Shown here in pieces: positions 26,852 through 35,220 of a stretch of 64,000 nucleotides of DNA. The notes under the pieces were generated by a model. The model worked only from the letters and a program-made list of their open reading frames with translations, was not told where the DNA came from and did not search any database. The position numbers and the translations under genes are program-made. Source of the DNA: Pseudomonas sp. Gutcm_11s (GTDB lineage Bacteria; Pseudomonadota; Gammaproteobacteria; Pseudomonadales; Pseudomonadaceae); NCBI RefSeq assembly GCF_028649395.1, contig NZ_JAQSUW010000017.1:600387-664386 (forward strand), written 5' to 3'. Within the stretch, counting starts at the first letter, position 1. Each line of letters starts with the position of its first letter.

Positions 26852-27919
26852 ATGTCCGCCCTGAAGAACGACCGTTTCCTGCGCGCCCTGCTCAAGCAGC
26901 CCGTCGACGTTACCCCCGTCTGGATGATGCGCCAGGCCGGCCGTTACCTGCCGGAGTACCGCGCTACCCGCGCCAAGGCCGGTGATTTCGTCAGCCTGAT
27001 GAAGAACCCGGAACTGGCCTGCGAGGTCACCATCCAGCCGCTGGACCGCTACCCGCAGATCGATGCCGCGATCCTCTTCTCCGACATCCTCACCATCCCC
27101 GACGCCATGGGCCAGGGCCTGTACTTCGAGACCGGCGAGGGCCCGCGCTTCAAGAAGGTGATCAGCAGCATGGCCGACATCGAGGCCCTGCCGATTCCCG
27201 ATGCCGAGCAGGACCTGGGCTACGTGATGGACGCCGTGCGCACCATCCGCCGCGAGCTGAACGGCCGCGTGCCGCTGATCGGCTTCACCGGCAGCCCCTG
27301 GACCCTGGCCACCTACATGGTCGAGGGCGGCTCCAGCCGCGACTTCCGCAAGTCCAAGGCGATGCTCTACGACAACCCGCAGGCCATGCACGCGCTGCTC
27401 GACAAGCTGGCCCGCTCGATCACCGCCTACCTCAACGGCCAGATCAAAGCCGGTGCCCAGGCCGTGCAGATCTTCGATTCCTGGGGCGGCGCGCTGTCCT
27501 CGGCGGCCTACCAGGAGTTCTCCCTGCGCTACATGAAGCAGATCATCGATGGCCTGATCCGCGAGCACGACGGTCGCCGCGTACCGGTGATCCTGTTCAC
27601 CAAGGGTGGCGGCCTGTGGCTGGAGTCCATGGCCGACACCGGCGCTGAGGCCCTGGGCCTGGACTGGACCTGCGATATCGGCAGCGCCCGTGCCCGCGTC
27701 GGCGACAAGGTGGCCCTGCAGGGCAACATGGACCCGGCCGTGCTGCATGCCAAGCCGGAAGCCATCCGCACCGAGGTGGCGCGTATCCTCGCCGCCTATG
27801 GCCGGGGCAACGGCCAGGTGTTCAACCTCGGCCATGGCATTACCCCGGAAGTGCCGCCGGAGCACGCCAAGGCCTTCTTCGAGGCGGTGCATGAGCTGTC
27901 GGCGCAGTACCACGCCTGA
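26852..27919 (+). CDS. hemE: Uroporphyrinogen decarboxylase
   Basis: This 355-residue cytoplasmic enzyme decarboxylates the four acetate side chains of uroporphyrinogen III to give coproporphyrinogen III in heme synthesis. The WMMRQAGRYLPEYR signature (residues 24-37) and the second signature GFTGSPWTLATYM are present. ATG 26852 (MSALKNDRFLRALL) is chosen because the upstream open frame runs through the intergenic GC-rich leader and does not resemble the family. The gene stands alone with its own terminator. Confidence 0.98.
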   Translation: MSALKNDRFLRALLKQPVDVTPVWMMRQAGRYLPEYRATRAKAGDFVSLMKNPELACEVTIQPLDRYPQIDAAILFSDILTIPDAMGQGLYFETGEGPRFKKVISSMADIEALPIPDAEQDLGYVMDAVRTIRRELNGRVPLIGFTGSPWTLATYMVEGGSSRDFRKSKAMLYDNPQAMHALLDKLARSITAYLNGQIKAGAQAVQIFDSWGGALSSAAYQEFSLRYMKQIIDGLIREHDGRRVPVILFTKGGGLWLESMADTGAEALGLDWTCDIGSARARVGDKVALQGNMDPAVLHAKPEAIRTEVARILAAYGRGNGQVFNLGHGITPEVPPEHAKAFFEAVHELSAQYHA

Positions 27920-27937
27920 TCGCTCCCTGCGTACCCG

Positions 27938-27970
27938 AAACGCCCGGCCCGTGCCGGGCGTTTTGCTTTG
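27938..27970 (+). terminator. Terminator of hemE
   Basis: CGCCCGGC and GCCGGGCG form an 8-bp GC stem around a CCGT loop, extended by AAA and TTTT arms. Confidence 0.88.
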
Positions 27971-27978
27971 CCCGCCGA

Positions 27979-28010
27979 TTCAGCTTCGCTTCAGCTGGAC
28001 TGGTTAGTCT
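27979..28010 (+). promoter_or_regulatory. Tandem TTCAG sites upstream of the OB-fold gene
   Basis: TTCAGC occurs at 27979-27984 and 27990-27995, an 11-bp direct repeat, followed nine bases later by TAGTCT (28005-28010), a possible -10. The layout is that of an OmpR-class response regulator site overlapping the -35. Confidence 0.4.
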
Positions 28011-28042
28011 GATGCCACACCCACCCGGTAAGGATCGGAACC

Positions 28043-28387
28043 ATGAAAGCTCGCTATCTCACCCTGCTCGTCGCGCCCCTGTTCAGCACCGCCGTATTGG
28101 CCGCCGGCTACACCGGCCCGGGCGCCCAGGCCATCAACAGCGTCGCGGCGGCCCAGGAGGCCGGTGACGATGCGCATGTGGTGCTGCAGGGCCACATCAC
28201 CCGCAAGCTTGGCGACGAGAAGTACGAGTTCAAGGACAGCACCGGCACCATCACCGTGGAGATCGATGATGAAGACCTGCCGCCGGTGGCCTTCGACGAC
28301 AAGACCCAGGTCAAGCTGACCGGCGAAGTCGACAAGGGGCTGATCAAGCGCGAGATCGACATCGACCTGGTCGAGATCGTGCAGTAA
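28043..28387 (+). CDS. Periplasmic BOF (YgiW/YdeI-type OB-fold) protein
   Basis: This 114-residue protein has a signal peptide (about 1-20, ending AVLA) and a bacterial OB-fold domain (VVLQGHITRKLGDEKYEFKD, then ITVEIDDEDLPP and VKLTGEVDKG). The family includes E. coli YgiW and Pseudomonas CarO, which are linked to stress or cation tolerance and often controlled by two-component systems of the QseB/BqsR type. No such system is adjacent here, but a tandem direct repeat lies upstream. The gene stands between two terminators, so it is transcribed alone. Confidence 0.85.
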   Translation: MKARYLTLLVAPLFSTAVLAAGYTGPGAQAINSVAAAQEAGDDAHVVLQGHITRKLGDEKYEFKDSTGTITVEIDDEDLPPVAFDDKTQVKLTGEVDKGLIKREIDIDLVEIVQ

Positions 28388-28401
28388 GCCAAGAGAGTGA
28401 A

Positions 28402-28425
28402 AAACGCCGGCGCATGCCGGCGTTT
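28402..28425. terminator. Bidirectional terminator after the BOF gene
   Basis: AAACGCCGGC and GCCGGCGTTT form a 10-bp perfect stem with a GCAT loop between the convergent BOF and MFS genes. Confidence 0.82.
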
Positions 28426-28438
28426 CTGTATGCGGGCT

Positions 28439-29659
28439 TCAGGCCGCTTCCGGCAGGCGGCTGAGGTGCAGCGCCGCGAGCAAAGCGGCCACCAGCAGCG
28501 CGGCGATGAACAGCGCGACGCCCGTCCAGCCGAAGTCGTGCCAGAACAGCCCGCCTGCGGTCCCCGCCAGGCTCGAGCCCAGGTAGTAGCTGAACAGATA
28601 CAGCGACGAGGCCTGGCCGCGGGCCTGCTGCGCACGACGGCCGACCCAGCTGCTCGCCACCGAGTGGGCGCCGAAGAAGCCGAAGGTGAACAGCAGCATA
28701 CCGCCGAGAATCGCTGGCACCTGCGGCAACAGGGTCAGCAGCAGGCCGGCGAGCATCAGCACGATCACCGCCCAGAGCACCCGCCGGCGGCCCAGGCGGT
28801 CGGCCAGCGCGCCGATCTTCGCCGAGCTGTAGATGCCCGACAGGTAGACCACCGAGAGCAGGCCGACCAGCGCCTGGCTCAGGTGATAGGGCGCATCCAG
28901 CAGGCGGTAGCCGATGTAGTTGAACAGGGTGACGAAGGCGCCCATCAGCAGGAAGGCTTCGAGGAACAGCCAGGGCAGGCCGCGGTCACGCAGGTGCCGG
29001 ACAAAGGCCTGGCCGATGCGCCGCACGTCCAGCGGCGCGGGCTTGAAGTGGCGCGACTCCGGCAGCACGCGCCAGAACAGCAGGCCGGCGAGCAGCGCCA
29101 GCAGGCCTAGGCTGCCCACCGCCCAGCGCCAGTCGACGAAATCCACCAGCACCCCGCTGATCAGCCGCCCGCCCATGCCACCGATGGCATTGCCGGCGAT
29201 GTACAGGCCCATCGACAGCCCCAGGCAGTCGGGGTCGATCTCCTCGCACAGGTAGGTCATGGCCACGGCGGCCAACCCGCTGAGGGCCAGGCCGAGCAGC
29301 GCGCGAGTCACCAGCACGCCTTCCCAGGTCGGCATCAGCGCGCCGGCCAGGGTCAGTAGTGCGGCGCACAGCAGCGAGGCAACCATCATCGGCTTGCGCC
29401 CGACGGCGTCGGACAGCGGCCCGGTGAACAGCAGGCCGACGGCCAGCATGATGGTCGAGATCGACAGCACCAGGCTGCTCTGCGCCGCGCTGAGGGCGAA
29501 CTCCTGTGACAGCACCGGCATCAATGGCTGCACGCAGTAGAGCAGGGCGAAGGTGGCGAAGCCGCCGGCGAACAGGGCGAGGGAGGTGCGGGTGAACTGC
29601 GGCGTGCCCTTGGCGATGAAGGCGTCAGGGTTGTGCAGGGATGTGGCGACGGCGTTCAC
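28439..29659 (-). CDS. MFS efflux transporter, YnfM-like
   Basis: This 406-residue inner-membrane protein has about 12 hydrophobic segments and the MFS loop motif GPLSDAVGRKPMM between helices 2 and 3. It resembles E. coli YnfM and other DHA1 drug/sugar exporters; the substrate is unknown. GTG at 29659 (VNAVATSLHN) sits six bases after an AGAGG site; a TTG at 29665 is also open. It is divergent from a LysR-type regulator gene, the same pairing as ynfM/ynfL, so the regulator probably controls it. Confidence 0.85.
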   Translation of the reverse strand: MNAVATSLHNPDAFIAKGTPQFTRTSLALFAGGFATFALLYCVQPLMPVLSQEFALSAAQSSLVLSISTIMLAVGLLFTGPLSDAVGRKPMMVASLLCAALLTLAGALMPTWEGVLVTRALLGLALSGLAAVAMTYLCEEIDPDCLGLSMGLYIAGNAIGGMGGRLISGVLVDFVDWRWAVGSLGLLALLAGLLFWRVLPESRHFKPAPLDVRRIGQAFVRHLRDRGLPWLFLEAFLLMGAFVTLFNYIGYRLLDAPYHLSQALVGLLSVVYLSGIYSSAKIGALADRLGRRRVLWAVIVLMLAGLLLTLLPQVPAILGGMLLFTFGFFGAHSVASSWVGRRAQQARGQASSLYLFSYYLGSSLAGTAGGLFWHDFGWTGVALFIAALLVAALLAALHLSRLPEAA

Positions 29660-29739
29660 GGGCAACCTCTGTAGCGACAGACCGGACAGGCTCTGGCCGG
29701 TAAACGCTGACAGGGTAGAGAGATGGAAATATGATCTCC

Positions 29740-29789
29740 AATATATTGATCGTCACGTTTGATATCTGAAAAGTATCAATTGGAGTCCC
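29740..29789. promoter_or_regulatory. Likely LysR operator between MFS and lysR genes
   Basis: TTGATA (29759-29764) and TATCAA (29774-29779) form an inverted repeat with a nine-base spacer, ending 10 bases before the lysR ATG. The AT-rich segment upstream (GATCTCCAATATATTGATC) has a second GATC-flanked dyad. This is typical of a LysR self-regulated divergent promoter. Confidence 0.5.
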
Positions 29790-30695
29790 ATGGAGCTGCG
29801 TCATCTGCGCTACTTCGTGGCGGTGGCCGAGGAGCTGCACTTCGGCCGTGCCGCCGAGCGCCTGAACATCTCCCAGCCGCCGCTGAGTCAGCAGATCCAG
29901 GCGCTGGAGCAGGCGATGGACGTGCGCCTATTCGAGCGCACCAACCGCCGTGTGGCCCTGACCGAGGCGGGGCGGCTGTTCCTCGACGAGGCCAGGGCGA
30001 TCCTGCAGCGTGTCGAGGGGGCAGTGCAGCTGGCCCAGCGCGCGCAGCGCGGCGAGCTCGGCGAGCTCAAGGTCGGCTTCACCGCCTCGGCGCCGTTCAC
30101 CTCGATCATGCCGCGCAGCATCCTGGCCTTTCGCCAGGCGCGTCCGGACGTGCACCTGAGCCTGCTGGAGATGAGCAGTGGTGCGGTGGTGCAGGCGTTG
30201 CTGGATCGGCAGATCCAGGTCGGCGTGCTGCGCCCCTTCGCCCTGCCGGACAGCATCGAGGCGATCGAGCTGTTCCGCGATCCGCTGGTGGCGGTGTTGC
30301 GCGCCGACCATCCGCTGGCGTCCGGCAGCGAGGAGGGGCTGTCGCTCAGCGCCCTGGCCGAGGAGCCCTTCGTGTTCTTCCCGCGTAGCTACGGCACCGG
30401 CCTGTTCGATCAGCTCAACGAGCTGGCGCGCCAGGCAGGCTTCATCCCGCGCATCGCCCAGGAGGCGAACGAGGCGATGACCATCATCGGTCTGGTGGCG
30501 GCGGGCATGGGGGTGTCGATGTTACCGGAGTCGTTCCGGCGCACGCGCGTGGATGGCGTGGTCTACCGCACCCTGCTCGATCCGGGCGCGACATCGGCGA
30601 TCTGGCTGGCGCGGCGCCGCGATGAGCGGGTGCCGCAGGCGCTGGCGTTCGTCGAGATGATGACGCGCCAGGTGGCGGCGCTCCGGGCCGAATGA
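29790..30695 (+). CDS. LysR-family transcriptional regulator
   Basis: This 301-residue protein has an N-terminal winged HTH (residues 1-60: LRYFVAVAEELHFGRAAERL, QPPLSQQIQALE) and a C-terminal substrate-binding domain (about 90-295). It is close in type to the BenM/CatM-like or YnfL subgroup; the effector is unknown. The divergent MFS gene is its likely target. Its 3' end is convergent with the aryl polyene operon, with only about 25 bases between stops and no terminator visible. Confidence 0.92.
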   Translation: MELRHLRYFVAVAEELHFGRAAERLNISQPPLSQQIQALEQAMDVRLFERTNRRVALTEAGRLFLDEARAILQRVEGAVQLAQRAQRGELGELKVGFTASAPFTSIMPRSILAFRQARPDVHLSLLEMSSGAVVQALLDRQIQVGVLRPFALPDSIEAIELFRDPLVAVLRADHPLASGSEEGLSLSALAEEPFVFFPRSYGTGLFDQLNELARQAGFIPRIAQEANEAMTIIGLVAAGMGVSMLPESFRRTRVDGVVYRTLLDPGATSAIWLARRRDERVPQALAFVEMMTRQVAALRAE

Positions 30696-30720
30696 GGCGG
30701 CCCGGACGCCGAGGTGGAGC

Positions 30721-31164
30721 TTACTTGACGTTGGCCAGGTCGGCCTTCAGGGCGACACCGGCCATGATGGCGCCGGCGTGGCACTCGTACTTCTGCGCGT
30801 CGGAATAGACCACGTTCTTGTAGTTGCTGACGATGTTGACCACGGCATTGGCACCGGCCTGCTTGGCGGCGTTCTGCATGCGGATCAGTGCGGACTGCAG
30901 GGCCCAGGAGCAAGCGCCTTCGTCGCTCTTGTTGAAGGCGTTGGTCTTCTGGCTGGTGGTGACGCCGGATTTGACCACGCTGACGGTGCCGGCCGGCTTG
31001 GTGCCCGCCAGGTAGAACTTCACGCTGCCATCCAGACGGTTGGCGGCCAGGGCCTCCTGCACGGCCTGCTCGAACGGCAGGAAGTGGGTGGTGTCACGCG
31101 CCTGGCTGATGCCCGGGATAACAGCGAAGAGCAGGGCGGCCAGGGTCCAGTTTTTCAGTTTCAT
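30721..31164 (-). CDS. Exported protein of unknown function, last gene of the polyene operon
   Basis: This 147-residue protein has a signal peptide (MKLKNWTLAALLFAVIPGISQA), so the mature chain is periplasmic. It has two cysteines, in EGACSWALQSA and YECHAGAIM, that could form a disulfide, and a conserved-looking AAKQAGANAVVNIVSNYKN block. Proteins like this are, as I recall, sometimes labelled excinuclease in databases; nothing here supports DNA repair. It is separated by 21 bases from the upstream lipoprotein gene and ends the minus-strand run. I do not recognise a function. Confidence 0.8.
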   Translation of the reverse strand: MKLKNWTLAALLFAVIPGISQARDTTHFLPFEQAVQEALAANRLDGSVKFYLAGTKPAGTVSVVKSGVTTSQKTNAFNKSDEGACSWALQSALIRMQNAAKQAGANAVVNIVSNYKNVVYSDAQKYECHAGAIMAGVALKADLANVK

Positions 31165-31185
31165 GGTCGTCTCCTTGACGAAAGG

Positions 31186-31584
31186 TCACGGGGTTGGGGA
31201 AAGGTTGAGCTGATGTTCGATCTCTAGCTTGAGGTACTTCACCCAGCGATTGTAGGTGCGATGAATCTTGCCGTTCTTGTGCTCAAGGCCCTGGCTGCTG
31301 CGATAGCGGATGAAGATATCGCGCGGGTTGTAGTCGATGGTGATGGCCGCCTGGTGGCGTTCACGCACCAGGATGTCGGCCTGCACGCGGCCCGGCTGGA
31401 CCTGGCCGACATGCCAGCGATAGGTCTTCAGGGCGCTGAGAATGGCCTGCTCGATCTGCAGATCGCTGATGGCCGAGCCTGGCGGCAGCTCGATGGTTGG
31501 CGTGTCGACCGGCTGCAGCGTGCTGCAGGCGGCCAGGCCCGAGACGATCAGGTCGAGCAGTAGGGTGCGAAGCAGTACGGGCAT
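31186..31584 (-). CDS. Small lipoprotein of unknown function
   Basis: This 132-residue protein has a short signal and lipobox (LAAC, Cys at residue 20), giving a lipid-anchored envelope protein. The mature part is charged (LQIEQAILSALKTYRWHVG, YNPRDIFIRYRSS, HRTYNRWVKYLKLEIEHQL). The YNRWVKYLKLEIE pattern near the C-terminus recalls small lipoproteins found with polyene or phospholipid genes, but I cannot name it. It is downstream of the ketosynthase gene by 24 bases and probably part of the same transcript. Confidence 0.78.
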   Translation of the reverse strand: MPVLLRTLLLDLIVSGLAACSTLQPVDTPTIELPPGSAISDLQIEQAILSALKTYRWHVGQVQPGRVQADILVRERHQAAITIDYNPRDIFIRYRSSQGLEHKNGKIHRTYNRWVKYLKLEIEHQLNLSPTP

Positions 31585-31608
31585 TCAGAGACTTCCTTGT
31601 GTCTGCGC

Positions 31609-32835
31609 TCAGTTCCAGCGCTTGAAGATCAGCGAGGTATTCACCCCGCCGAAGGCGAAGTTGTTGTTCATCACGTACTGGTGGCTCATCTGGCGGAACT
31701 CGCCGCGCAGGTAGTCCAGCTCGCCGCACTCCGGGTCGACATTGTCCAGATTCAGGGTGTGCACGTAGCTGTCCGAGTTCATCATTTCGATGCTGAACCA
31801 GGACTCCAGCGCGCCGCAGGCGCCCAGGGTGTGGCCGAAGAAACTCTTCTGCGAGCTGATCGGCATGCGCGGGCCGAACAGGCTGCTGGTGGCCAGACTC
31901 TCGGCCGCGTCGCCCTGGGCGGTGGCGGTGCCATGGCCGTTGACGTAGCCGATGGCGGTGGGCTCGAGACCGGCATCTTCCAGGGCCAGCTCCATGGCGC
32001 CGCGCATGGTCGCCTGTTCCGGCTTGGTGGCGTGGATGCCGTCGGAGTTGCAGCCGAAGCCGACGATCTCGGCGTGGATGGTCGCCCCGCGCGCGAGCGC
32101 GTGCTCCAGCTCCTCCAGAACCAGGATGCCGGCGCCTTCGCCGATCACCAGGCCGTCGCGGCCGGCGTCGTAGGGGCGTGGCGACAGGTGTGGGGTGTCG
32201 TTCTTCAGGCTGGTGGCGTAGAGCGCGTCGAACACCATGGCCTCGGTCGGGCACAGTTCCTCGGCGCCGCCGGCCAGCATCATCTTCAGGCGGCCGAACT
32301 TGATTGCCTCGTAGGCGTAGCCGATGCCCTGGCTGCCGCTGGTGCAGGCGCTGGAGGTCGGGATCAGACGACCCTTGAGGCCGAAGAAGATGCTGATATT
32401 GGCCGCCGTGGTGTGCGGCATCATGCGGATATAGGAATTGGCATTGAGGCCATCGGCGACCGAGTTGAGCAGCATATTGCCGAACGCCTTGATCTCGTCG
32501 GTGCTGCCGGTGGACGAGCCGCAGGCCACGCCCATGCGGCCGTCCTGGATGCGCTCGTCACCGAGTAGGCCGGCATGCTCCAGGGCGCGCTCGGCGGCGT
32601 ACACCGCCAGCTTGGACACGCGACCCATGCTGCGGGTCTGCTTGCGCGACCAGTGCTTGGGCTGGACGAAGTCGTCCACCGGGCCACCCAGGCGGGTGTT
32701 CAGCTCGGTGAAGCGATCCCACTCGTCCATGCGGCGGATGCCGCTGCGGCCTTCCCTGAAGGCGGCCGAGATGGTCGGCCAGTCGCTGCCCAGCGAGGTG
32801 ATACCGGCCATGCCGGTGACGACTACACGTTTCAT
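31609..32835 (-). CDS. apeR: Beta-ketoacyl-ACP synthase of the aryl polyene cluster (ApeR-like)
   Basis: This 408-residue FabF-like condensing enzyme has an intact Cys-His-His triad: C164 in SSACTSGSQG, H301 in NGHGTATAQGD and H335 in FFGHTLGACG. In the E. coli aryl polyene pathway ApeR is one of three KS-type proteins. ATG 32835 overlaps the stop of the ketoreductase gene (TGATG); GTG 32841 and TTG 32838 are open alternatives. It probably extends or primes the polyene chain on an ACP. Confidence 0.9.
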   Translation of the reverse strand: MKRVVVTGMAGITSLGSDWPTISAAFREGRSGIRRMDEWDRFTELNTRLGGPVDDFVQPKHWSRKQTRSMGRVSKLAVYAAERALEHAGLLGDERIQDGRMGVACGSSTGSTDEIKAFGNMLLNSVADGLNANSYIRMMPHTTAANISIFFGLKGRLIPTSSACTSGSQGIGYAYEAIKFGRLKMMLAGGAEELCPTEAMVFDALYATSLKNDTPHLSPRPYDAGRDGLVIGEGAGILVLEELEHALARGATIHAEIVGFGCNSDGIHATKPEQATMRGAMELALEDAGLEPTAIGYVNGHGTATAQGDAAESLATSSLFGPRMPISSQKSFFGHTLGACGALESWFSIEMMNSDSYVHTLNLDNVDPECGELDYLRGEFRQMSHQYVMNNNFAFGGVNTSLIFKRWN

Positions 32836-33563
32836 CAACACAAACCACCGTTCACCGCGAGGACCTGGCGGGTAATGTACGCCGCCTCGTCGGACATCAG
32901 GAAATTCACTGCCCCGGCCACTTCTTCGGGGGTGCCCATGCGCGCGGCCGGAATCATCTTGAGGATCTCGTCCACCGGTACCAGGTCGTCGAGGATCTCG
33001 GTGTCGATCAGCCCCGGCGCCACGCAGTTGACCGTGATCTTGCGCTTGCCCAGCTCGATGGCCAGGGCCTTGGCGGCGCCAATCACGCCAGCCTTGGAGG
33101 CGCTGTAGTTGACCTGGCCGCGGTTGCCGATCAGCCCGGAGACCGAGGTGATGCAGACGATGCGCCCGGCCTTGCGGCGGCGGATCATCGGCATGGTCAG
33201 CGGGTGCAGCACGTTGTAGAAACCGTCCAGGTTGGTGCGCAGCACCTGGTCCCAGTCCTCATCGCTCAGCGCCGGGAAGGCGCCGTCGCGGGTCAGCCCG
33301 GCGTTGCATACCACGCCGTAGTAGGCGCCGTGCTGTTCCACATCGGCTTCCAGCGCTGCGCGGCAGGCGGCGCGATCGGAGACGTCGAACTGCAGGATGC
33401 GCGCCTGCTGGCCCAGCTCGGCGATCTGCGCCTGCACGGCCTCGGCCTCGTCGCGGCGCGAGCGGCAGTGCAGGACGATGTCGTAACCGGAGCGGGCCAG
33501 GCGCAGGGCAATGGCGCGGCCGATACCACGGCTGGAGCCGGTGACGAGGATGGTTTCAGTCAT
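32835..33563 (-). CDS. apeQ: 3-ketoacyl-ACP reductase (ApeQ-like)
   Basis: This 242-residue short-chain dehydrogenase is of FabG type. It has the NADPH motif TGSSRGIG (8-15), NAG in VVCNAG, the catalytic Ser in ITSVSG, and YSASK (Y153, K157). It reduces the beta-keto group in each polyene cycle. No enoyl reductase is present in the run, consistent with double bonds being kept. The start codon overlaps the end of the dehydratase gene (ATGA). Confidence 0.93.
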   Translation of the reverse strand: MTETILVTGSSRGIGRAIALRLARSGYDIVLHCRSRRDEAEAVQAQIAELGQQARILQFDVSDRAACRAALEADVEQHGAYYGVVCNAGLTRDGAFPALSDEDWDQVLRTNLDGFYNVLHPLTMPMIRRRKAGRIVCITSVSGLIGNRGQVNYSASKAGVIGAAKALAIELGKRKITVNCVAPGLIDTEILDDLVPVDEILKMIPAARMGTPEEVAGAVNFLMSDEAAYITRQVLAVNGGLC

Positions 33564-34021
33564 TGCGATTGCTCTTGCTGCTCTTGTAGGTAGCTCGCCA
33601 CTTCCGGCGGGCGGAACACATTGAGGCGTGCCTCGGCATGAATGTCGGGGCCGTCCAGATGGCACTCGAACACGCCCATGCCGTTGTCGTCCTGCAGCGA
33701 GCGCAGGGCCTTGATGCGCAGCTCGGCACCGGCCGGGAAGCGCTCGACGTTGCACTCGAACTTGCGCGTGCCGAGGAGGAAGCCCAGTTCCACCGGCAGT
33801 CCGGCCTGGCGCGCCTGGCAGCCGGCGTAGGCGGCCACGCTCTGCGCCATCAGCTCGATACCGACCCAGGCCGGCAGGCTGCCGTCGGCCTGGCTGAACA
33901 GGCCGCCGGGGCGCACGGTGAGGCGGGTCTCGATGTCCTCGGCGCCAAAGCTCAGCACCTCGTCGATCAGGATCATGTCGCCGGCATGCGGCACCAGTTC
34001 GGCGATCGGCCACAGGCTCAT
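33560..34021 (-). CDS. apeP: FabA/FabZ-type dehydratase (ApeP-like)
   Basis: This 153-residue hotdog-fold protein has the active-site pair expected for hydroxyacyl-ACP dehydratases: H12 in LVPHAGDMILID and E56 in AWVGIELMAQSVAAYAG. It would dehydrate the beta-hydroxyacyl intermediate. In the E. coli system two dehydratases, ApeI and ApeP, act together; the ApeI equivalent here is fused to the ligase. It overlaps apeO (34018-34021) and apeQ. Confidence 0.88.
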   Translation of the reverse strand: MSLWPIAELVPHAGDMILIDEVLSFGAEDIETRLTVRPGGLFSQADGSLPAWVGIELMAQSVAAYAGCQARQAGLPVELGFLLGTRKFECNVERFPAGAELRIKALRSLQDDNGMGVFECHLDGPDIHAEARLNVFRPPEVASYLQEQQEQSQ

Positions 34022-35220
34022 GGTGCGTCTCCCTGTGTGGCATCACCCAGGATCAGCGCGACGTTGTTGCCACCGAAGGCGAAGGAGTTGCTCATCAGCC
34101 GGCGGCCGCTGCTGCGCGCCAGCTGATCGCCAGCGCCGACCAGTTGCAGCGGTTCCAGCGCCGGGTCGGCCTGGCCGTCCCACAGGTGTGGCGGCAGCAG
34201 GCCGTCGCGGTTGTGTTCGCTCAGGGTCAGCCAGCAGAAGGCCGCCTCCAGCGCGCCGGCGGCGCCCAGGGTGTGGCCGGTCAGCGGCTTGCTCGACGAG
34301 CAGGGCACGCCGGCGGGGAACAGGCCGCGCACGGCCTTGCTCTCCATCGCATCGTTGTGCGCCGTGGCGGTGCCGTGCAGGTTTAGGTAGTCGATATCGC
34401 TGGGCTGCAGGCCGGCGCTGGCCAGGGCCTTTTCCATCGCCGCACGGGCGCCGAGACCCTCGGGGTGCGGTGCGGAAATATGGTGAGCGTCGGAGGTGGC
34501 GGCGCCGCCGAGGAAGGCGATCGGGCTGCTCTCGCGGGTCATGAGGAACAGGGCGGCGCCCTCGCCGATATTGATGCCGTGGCGGTTCACCGAGAAGGGA
34601 TTGCACGGCTCGGCGGACACCGCTTCCAGCGCCGAGAAGCCGTTCAGGGTCAGGCGGCACAGGCTGTCCACGCCGCCGCAGATCACCGCGTCGCACAGGC
34701 CCTGCTGCAGCAGGCGATGGGCGCTGAGCAGGGCGCGCGCGCTGGAGGTGCAGGCGGTGGACTGGCAGTACACCGGGCCGGCCAGTTGCAGCCAGTCGGC
34801 GAGGAAGGTGGCCGGCGCGGCCATCTCCTGCTGGGCGTAGTCGTATTCGGCGGGCACTTCGCCCTCGTGCAGGAAGCTGGCGATGCCGTCGCTGGCCTCG
34901 CGGATGCCCGAGGTGCTGGTGCCCAGCACCAGGCCGACACGGGCGGCGCCGTAGCGGGCGATGGCGGCGCGCAGCTCGGGCTCGATCTGTTGGGCGGCGG
35001 CCAGTAGCAGCTGGTTGTTGCGGCTGTGGGCGGCCTCGAAGCCTGCCGGCATGGCCGGCAGAGCGGCACGCACGGCGCCAACGGTGAGACGGCGGTCAGT
35101 GACCCAGCCGTCCTCGGCGCGCATGCCGGAGGCATCGCCGGCCAGCAGCGCGTCGGCCACTGCCTGCTTGCCTTCGCCCAGGGCGCACAGCAGGCCGAGG
35201 GCATTTAAATAGCTGGGCAT
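34018..35220 (-). CDS. apeO: Beta-ketoacyl-ACP synthase (ApeO-like)
   Basis: This 400-residue condensing enzyme has C157 (STACTSSARA), H282 (NLHGTATAHND) and H316 (KPLTGHTLGAAG). In the known pathway ApeO is the main elongating KS and pairs with the chain-length factor ApeC, whose counterpart lies at 48856-49572. ATG 35220 overlaps the stop of the DUF3261 gene (ATGA); a longer frame upstream is not supported. Confidence 0.9.
   Translation of the reverse strand: MPSYLNALGLLCALGEGKQAVADALLAGDASGMRAEDGWVTDRRLTVGAVRAALPAMPAGFEAAHSRNNQLLLAAAQQIEPELRAAIARYGAARVGLVLGTSTSGIREASDGIASFLHEGEVPAEYDYAQQEMAAPATFLADWLQLAGPVYCQSTACTSSARALLSAHRLLQQGLCDAVICGGVDSLCRLTLNGFSALEAVSAEPCNPFSVNRHGINIGEGAALFLMTRESSPIAFLGGAATSDAHHISAPHPEGLGARAAMEKALASAGLQPSDIDYLNLHGTATAHNDAMESKAVRGLFPAGVPCSSSKPLTGHTLGAAGALEAAFCWLTLSEHNRDGLLPPHLWDGQADPALEPLQLVGAGDQLARSSGRRLMSNSFAFGGNNVALILGDATQGDAP

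Noticed and set aside
30721..31164. Terminal operon gene as an excinuclease
   Set aside because: The 147-residue exported protein has a signal peptide and none of the UvrA/UvrC motifs.
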